DNA of 64,000 nt from Tanytarsus gracilentus. Lineage: Eukaryota; Arthropoda; Insecta; Diptera; Chironomidae. Location: assembly GCA_038502055.1 (NCBI GenBank), contig JAXRKN010000043.1, positions 7,378,001 to 7,442,000 on the forward strand. Direction: 5' to 3'. This document shows, piece after piece, positions 61,019 through 64,000 of this stretch (position 1 is the stretch's first letter; each line of letters starts with the position of its first letter). The position numbers and the translations under genes were made by a program. The notes below the pieces were generated by a model, which saw nothing but the letters and a program-made list of their open reading frames with translations, had not been told where the DNA came from and made no database searches.

Positions 61019-63193
61019 TTATTTATTGCGTTTTCGACGTTGATGGTTGGGCTGAAGGTCTGTGGATGACGAAACCAGCGCAGATGAAGTTGGATCGATG
61101 CTTTCAACTGCTGAAGTTGACGGTATGGCAATTAACTCAATGAAATTAGCTTTTGAATCTGCGGCTGCATAAGCTGAAGGCTCAACATTTCTGCTATTTT
61201 CTTCTTCGAGCGATTGATGGCGATTTTCATCGACAAGAAACAGAGTTGTTGTTGGCATTTTTCGAATAGCTTCGAGCGCTCTTTTATGTTCGAGATCAAA
61301 GGAAGGGTCATTGGATCTCATTGTGAGGAGACTGCCGACATCGAAAATTCTTCCCATCGCCATCGCACCGAAACCCAAAGCAGCACCACCTGCCAGCATG
61401 CCGAGTGCTGGGAAAATGTAATTATTGCCTGGCATGTAGCTGTTGGGCATCACAACGCCTACTTTTTCCTGCGCTTGCGGTGGTTTCGCATGAGAGAAAC
61501 CCAAATTTTGAGAAATTTTCTCGCCAGCCTCGAGAATTGGATCCATTACAGGTTTCGCGACATGAGCAACTTGTGCGAAGCCACTTTGGAAAGTGTCGCG
61601 AACTTGATCGGTAATTTTCATCCAAAAAGGCTGTTCAGGTCGATTTCTGCGAACGTATGCGTAGTTATAGTTGGGTGGTGGATACATAGACGCTCCGCCG
61701 GAAATAACGTGAGGATTTCTCGGCTGATAATATTCTCTTGTGTTTAGTGCAGGTTCAATTTGGTAAGTTGGATGATTGTGTGGTCGATAATTGTTGTTGT
61801 TGTTGAAATATTCCTTTTGTTTGGCTTCATCATAAGAATTAATCGATTGAAGACCAAATTCAGGATGTGCATAGGACGTTATTGGAGTTTCATCAGTTTT
61901 TGTCTTCTCGTTTGAGTATCTCGATGAGGGTGGGAAGTAAGCGTTGCCTGGATTGACTAACATTCGTCGTTGAATTTTTTGCTGACTTCCAGTGTCTTTT
62001 GGCACTCGACCAGCGTTAACAAAATATTCTTTCCTTGTCTCTTGGTCATTAATTCTCTTGATGTAGTCAATTAATTTTGCATTCGATGTTCTCGAGTTGT
62101 CAGCAACTGAGAAAGGGCCAATGCCAGATTTAATGTTGCTCCTCGATGTGAACATATCACGAACATCTCTCACACTGAACGGTCCAATGCCTCGATTTTT
62201 ATCCTCAATCTCGTCTGAAAAATTATCAGCCGTCGTAAAGGGACCAATGCTCTTTTGACGTGCATGCGACTCTTCCTTCACCGGATAGATCAATTGACCA
62301 TACTCGACTGTTTTTGGTGGAACATATCCATTCTCATATGGCACAAGTTCACCGTTAATCACTCGACCTTGTCGCCACGTTTGTTTCTTATCGTTTTCAT
62401 CGTCGGGCACTCGAATGCCACTAATGACGGGAATGCCATCAGAGCCGATTTCCATCAACGAACGACCACGCTTATTTCCTTGATCTTTAACGAAAACATT
62501 TTCTGAATTAATCACGACCGGTTCGGGCACTTTTGTGTGCACTTGCGATCGATCATTTTGAAGAATCGATGACGATCTTCCCTGTCTGCCGCTCTCAACC
62601 TGCTGCACGTGCTTCATAAATGAATTAATTACGTTCGCGGATTTTTGATCGCTCGGCGGCGTGAAACGATAAGATGAAGATTGCTGGAGTGTTGTGACTG
62701 GCATTTGCGACCACCCATGATAAACTCTGGTATTTTCAAATTGTTGCTGATGAAGTTTTTGAATTTGATCGTCGTTCATTCGCTCGAGCACCTGAGTCGG
62801 TCCAAAAAGACCACGACGAACTTCGCCGCGTGAAAACTGATTGCTCGCATCATAAAATGCACTCTGACGTGGTTCGTTATTGAGAGAAGTTTTTCCATCG
62901 CGTTTCTTTACTAAAATTGTTGCAACGCCGCCATTGTTTGTTCTCACATTAAGTGACTGCATGCTATCGGGATTTAAACTGCGAGAAACTTTCAATTCCG
63001 CTCGAGTGTATGTCGGTCTGAAGATTGTTTTGGGCTTTGCTGTGTTGGACTCTGTGCTCTCATCGGGATTAATGGCGGTTACTTTGAACGATCCTTTGCC
63101 GTTTGATTTTGAAGTGTCATCGGCGAGGGAAAAATGCAAGAAAACGGCCAGAAGCAGGGCAATGGCAAATTTAGGTAATTTATGAGAAGACAT
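61019..63193 (-). CDS. Secreted or membrane-bound protein of unknown function with GIGPF repeats
   Basis: A single-exon frame of 724 residues. An N-terminal signal peptide (LPKFAIALLLAVFLHFSLA) is followed by a long polar region, probably disordered and rich in Gln, Asn, Arg and Ser. Three copies of an IGPF(S/T)(V/T)xD motif lie near residues 314, 334 and 354. A Tyr/Pro/Asn-rich stretch follows. Near 588-615 a Gly/Ala/Met-rich hydrophobic segment (FPALGMLAGGAALGFGAMAM) could span or associate with a membrane. The end is basic (RRKRNK). The ATG sits directly after a TTTCTAG acceptor, and a GTAAAA donor on the minus strand near 63254 gives a short 5' UTR intron. I do not recognise the family; an extracellular or cuticle-associated protein is possible. 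Confidence 0.8.
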   Translation of the reverse strand: MSSHKLPKFAIALLLAVFLHFSLADDTSKSNGKGSFKVTAINPDESTESNTAKPKTIFRPTYTRAELKVSRSLNPDSMQSLNVRTNNGGVATILVKKRDGKTSLNNEPRQSAFYDASNQFSRGEVRRGLFGPTQVLERMNDDQIQKLHQQQFENTRVYHGWSQMPVTTLQQSSSYRFTPPSDQKSANVINSFMKHVQQVESGRQGRSSSILQNDRSQVHTKVPEPVVINSENVFVKDQGNKRGRSLMEIGSDGIPVISGIRVPDDENDKKQTWRQGRVINGELVPYENGYVPPKTVEYGQLIYPVKEESHARQKSIGPFTTADNFSDEIEDKNRGIGPFSVRDVRDMFTSRSNIKSGIGPFSVADNSRTSNAKLIDYIKRINDQETRKEYFVNAGRVPKDTGSQQKIQRRMLVNPGNAYFPPSSRYSNEKTKTDETPITSYAHPEFGLQSINSYDEAKQKEYFNNNNNYRPHNHPTYQIEPALNTREYYQPRNPHVISGGASMYPPPNYNYAYVRRNRPEQPFWMKITDQVRDTFQSGFAQVAHVAKPVMDPILEAGEKISQNLGFSHAKPPQAQEKVGVVMPNSYMPGNNYIFPALGMLAGGAALGFGAMAMGRIFDVGSLLTMRSNDPSFDLEHKRALEAIRKMPTTTLFLVDENRHQSLEEENSRNVEPSAYAAADSKANFIELIAIPSTSAVESIDPTSSALVSSSTDLQPNHQRRKRNK

Positions 63194-64000
63194 CTAGAAA
63201 TAAATTTTATTTTAATTTAGAATTAATTATTAATTATTAATTAAAATTTTACCTTAACTTAAAACTCCAATCTTCTCTTTTTTTGTAATTTTGTCTCGTT
63301 GCGTGTTTGATGATAAATCGAAAAAAATGCAATAATTTCTAATCAATTACTTCCAAGTTTGCTGCTAGTTTTTTTTTTCGCTAATTGATTTCCCTTGCAA
63401 TCATTTTCTTTTTTGCTTCTTTTCTCTTTCGGCTTAAATGAAATTTTTCTCTCTTTTTAAATAAATTTTTTTCAGCTCTGATAACTTTTCTTCTTTCCGA
63501 AAATCTTTTTTTTTGAAGTATTTTTCCGCTTTGCTATTTAATGCTTGCTGCTTAAATATCTGAAAACGAGAGAGAATTGTTAATTTTTTTTATTACTTTT
63601 TTCCTCATCACAACTAAAAACATTTCACGCAATTGCTCGTGGCTTTTCTCTTGAAATACATCTCGAGGCGTTTTTTCACTTCACATATACACAAGAATTG
63701 ATTAGTTTTTAGCTCTTCGCTAATTAGCAAGTTAGTTCGGACATAATTTCTTCTTATCTCGCACACTTTCGCCTACAATTCGGTCATTGAAAAATTGACT
63801 TTTACGACTTTTAATTGAGCAAATACAAATTGCTTTATTTTTACAAACGTTTTTCCTCTTTTTAGCTTTTAAAGCGTCATAAAAATCTCTGCTTAGTTTA
63901 ACTTCATTGACGGGTCGAAATTTTTATCACTTTCACTCTAGTTATCATCACTGAGATTTGATGCGTTGAAAATTGTATCATTGGATTATTTTTCATGGTT
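63194..64000. other. 5' UTR intron and upstream region of the 724-residue protein gene
   Basis: On the minus strand a likely 5' UTR exon ends near 63254 (TTAAG then GTAAAA). Beyond it lies pyrimidine-rich sequence to the window edge, with TTCTTTT and CTCTTTTT runs. No further coding exon is seen. Confidence 0.45.

Overview
This is an AT-rich window from an animal nuclear genome, almost certainly an insect and probably a fly. Introns are short (mostly 50-90 nt, GT-AG). The recognisable genes are insect developmental ones: two spitz/Keren-type EGF ligands, nautilus (MyoD family), neverland (Rieske cholesterol 7-desaturase), warts (LATS kinase), a carboxylesterase, and homologues of WDR44, PQBP1 and ERGIC2. 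A nematoceran (lower) dipteran fits the base composition and gene set, but that placement is inference. All gene models were built by hand by joining exons at GT-AG borders with phase checks; none was tested against transcripts.

Layout. 1-22 kb: two spitz-like genes point away from each other, one on the minus strand (2407-6315) and one on the plus strand (15802-21926), separated by about 9.5 kb without a convincing gene. Their EGF and transmembrane exons, introns included, are almost identical, while their first exons and cytoplasmic tails differ. 23.5-26.3 kb: a divergent pair, a coiled-coil protein (minus) and a ZAD C2H2 zinc-finger protein (plus), 249 bp apart. 26.5-27.05 kb: an inverted-repeat element whose three repeat pairs could form a three-way junction. 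29.1-33.9 kb: nautilus, with a complete neverland gene on the same strand inside its third intron. 34.0-36.8 kb: a secreted type-B carboxylesterase (minus), convergent with nautilus. 37.8 kb: a small MITE-like element. 38.3-41.8 kb: WDR44-like WD40 protein (plus), convergent with warts (42.9-47.0 kb, minus). 50.2-52.9 kb: PQBP1 and ERGIC2 homologues in tandem (plus). 54.4-58.5 kb: a secreted acidic/basic protein built from a run of phase-1 micro-exons of 6 to 54 nt that mostly encode aspartate. 58.5-61 kb: an AT-rich tandem repeat and a tRNA-like fragment. 61.0-63.2 kb: a secreted or membrane protein of unknown function (minus).

The neighbours do not form one pathway. The window does hold EGFR signalling ligands, ecdysteroid synthesis (neverland), Hippo signalling (warts) and myogenesis (nautilus). 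The least ordinary features are the Asp micro-exon gene, the partly homogenised inverted spitz pair, the nested neverland gene and the three-way foldback element.
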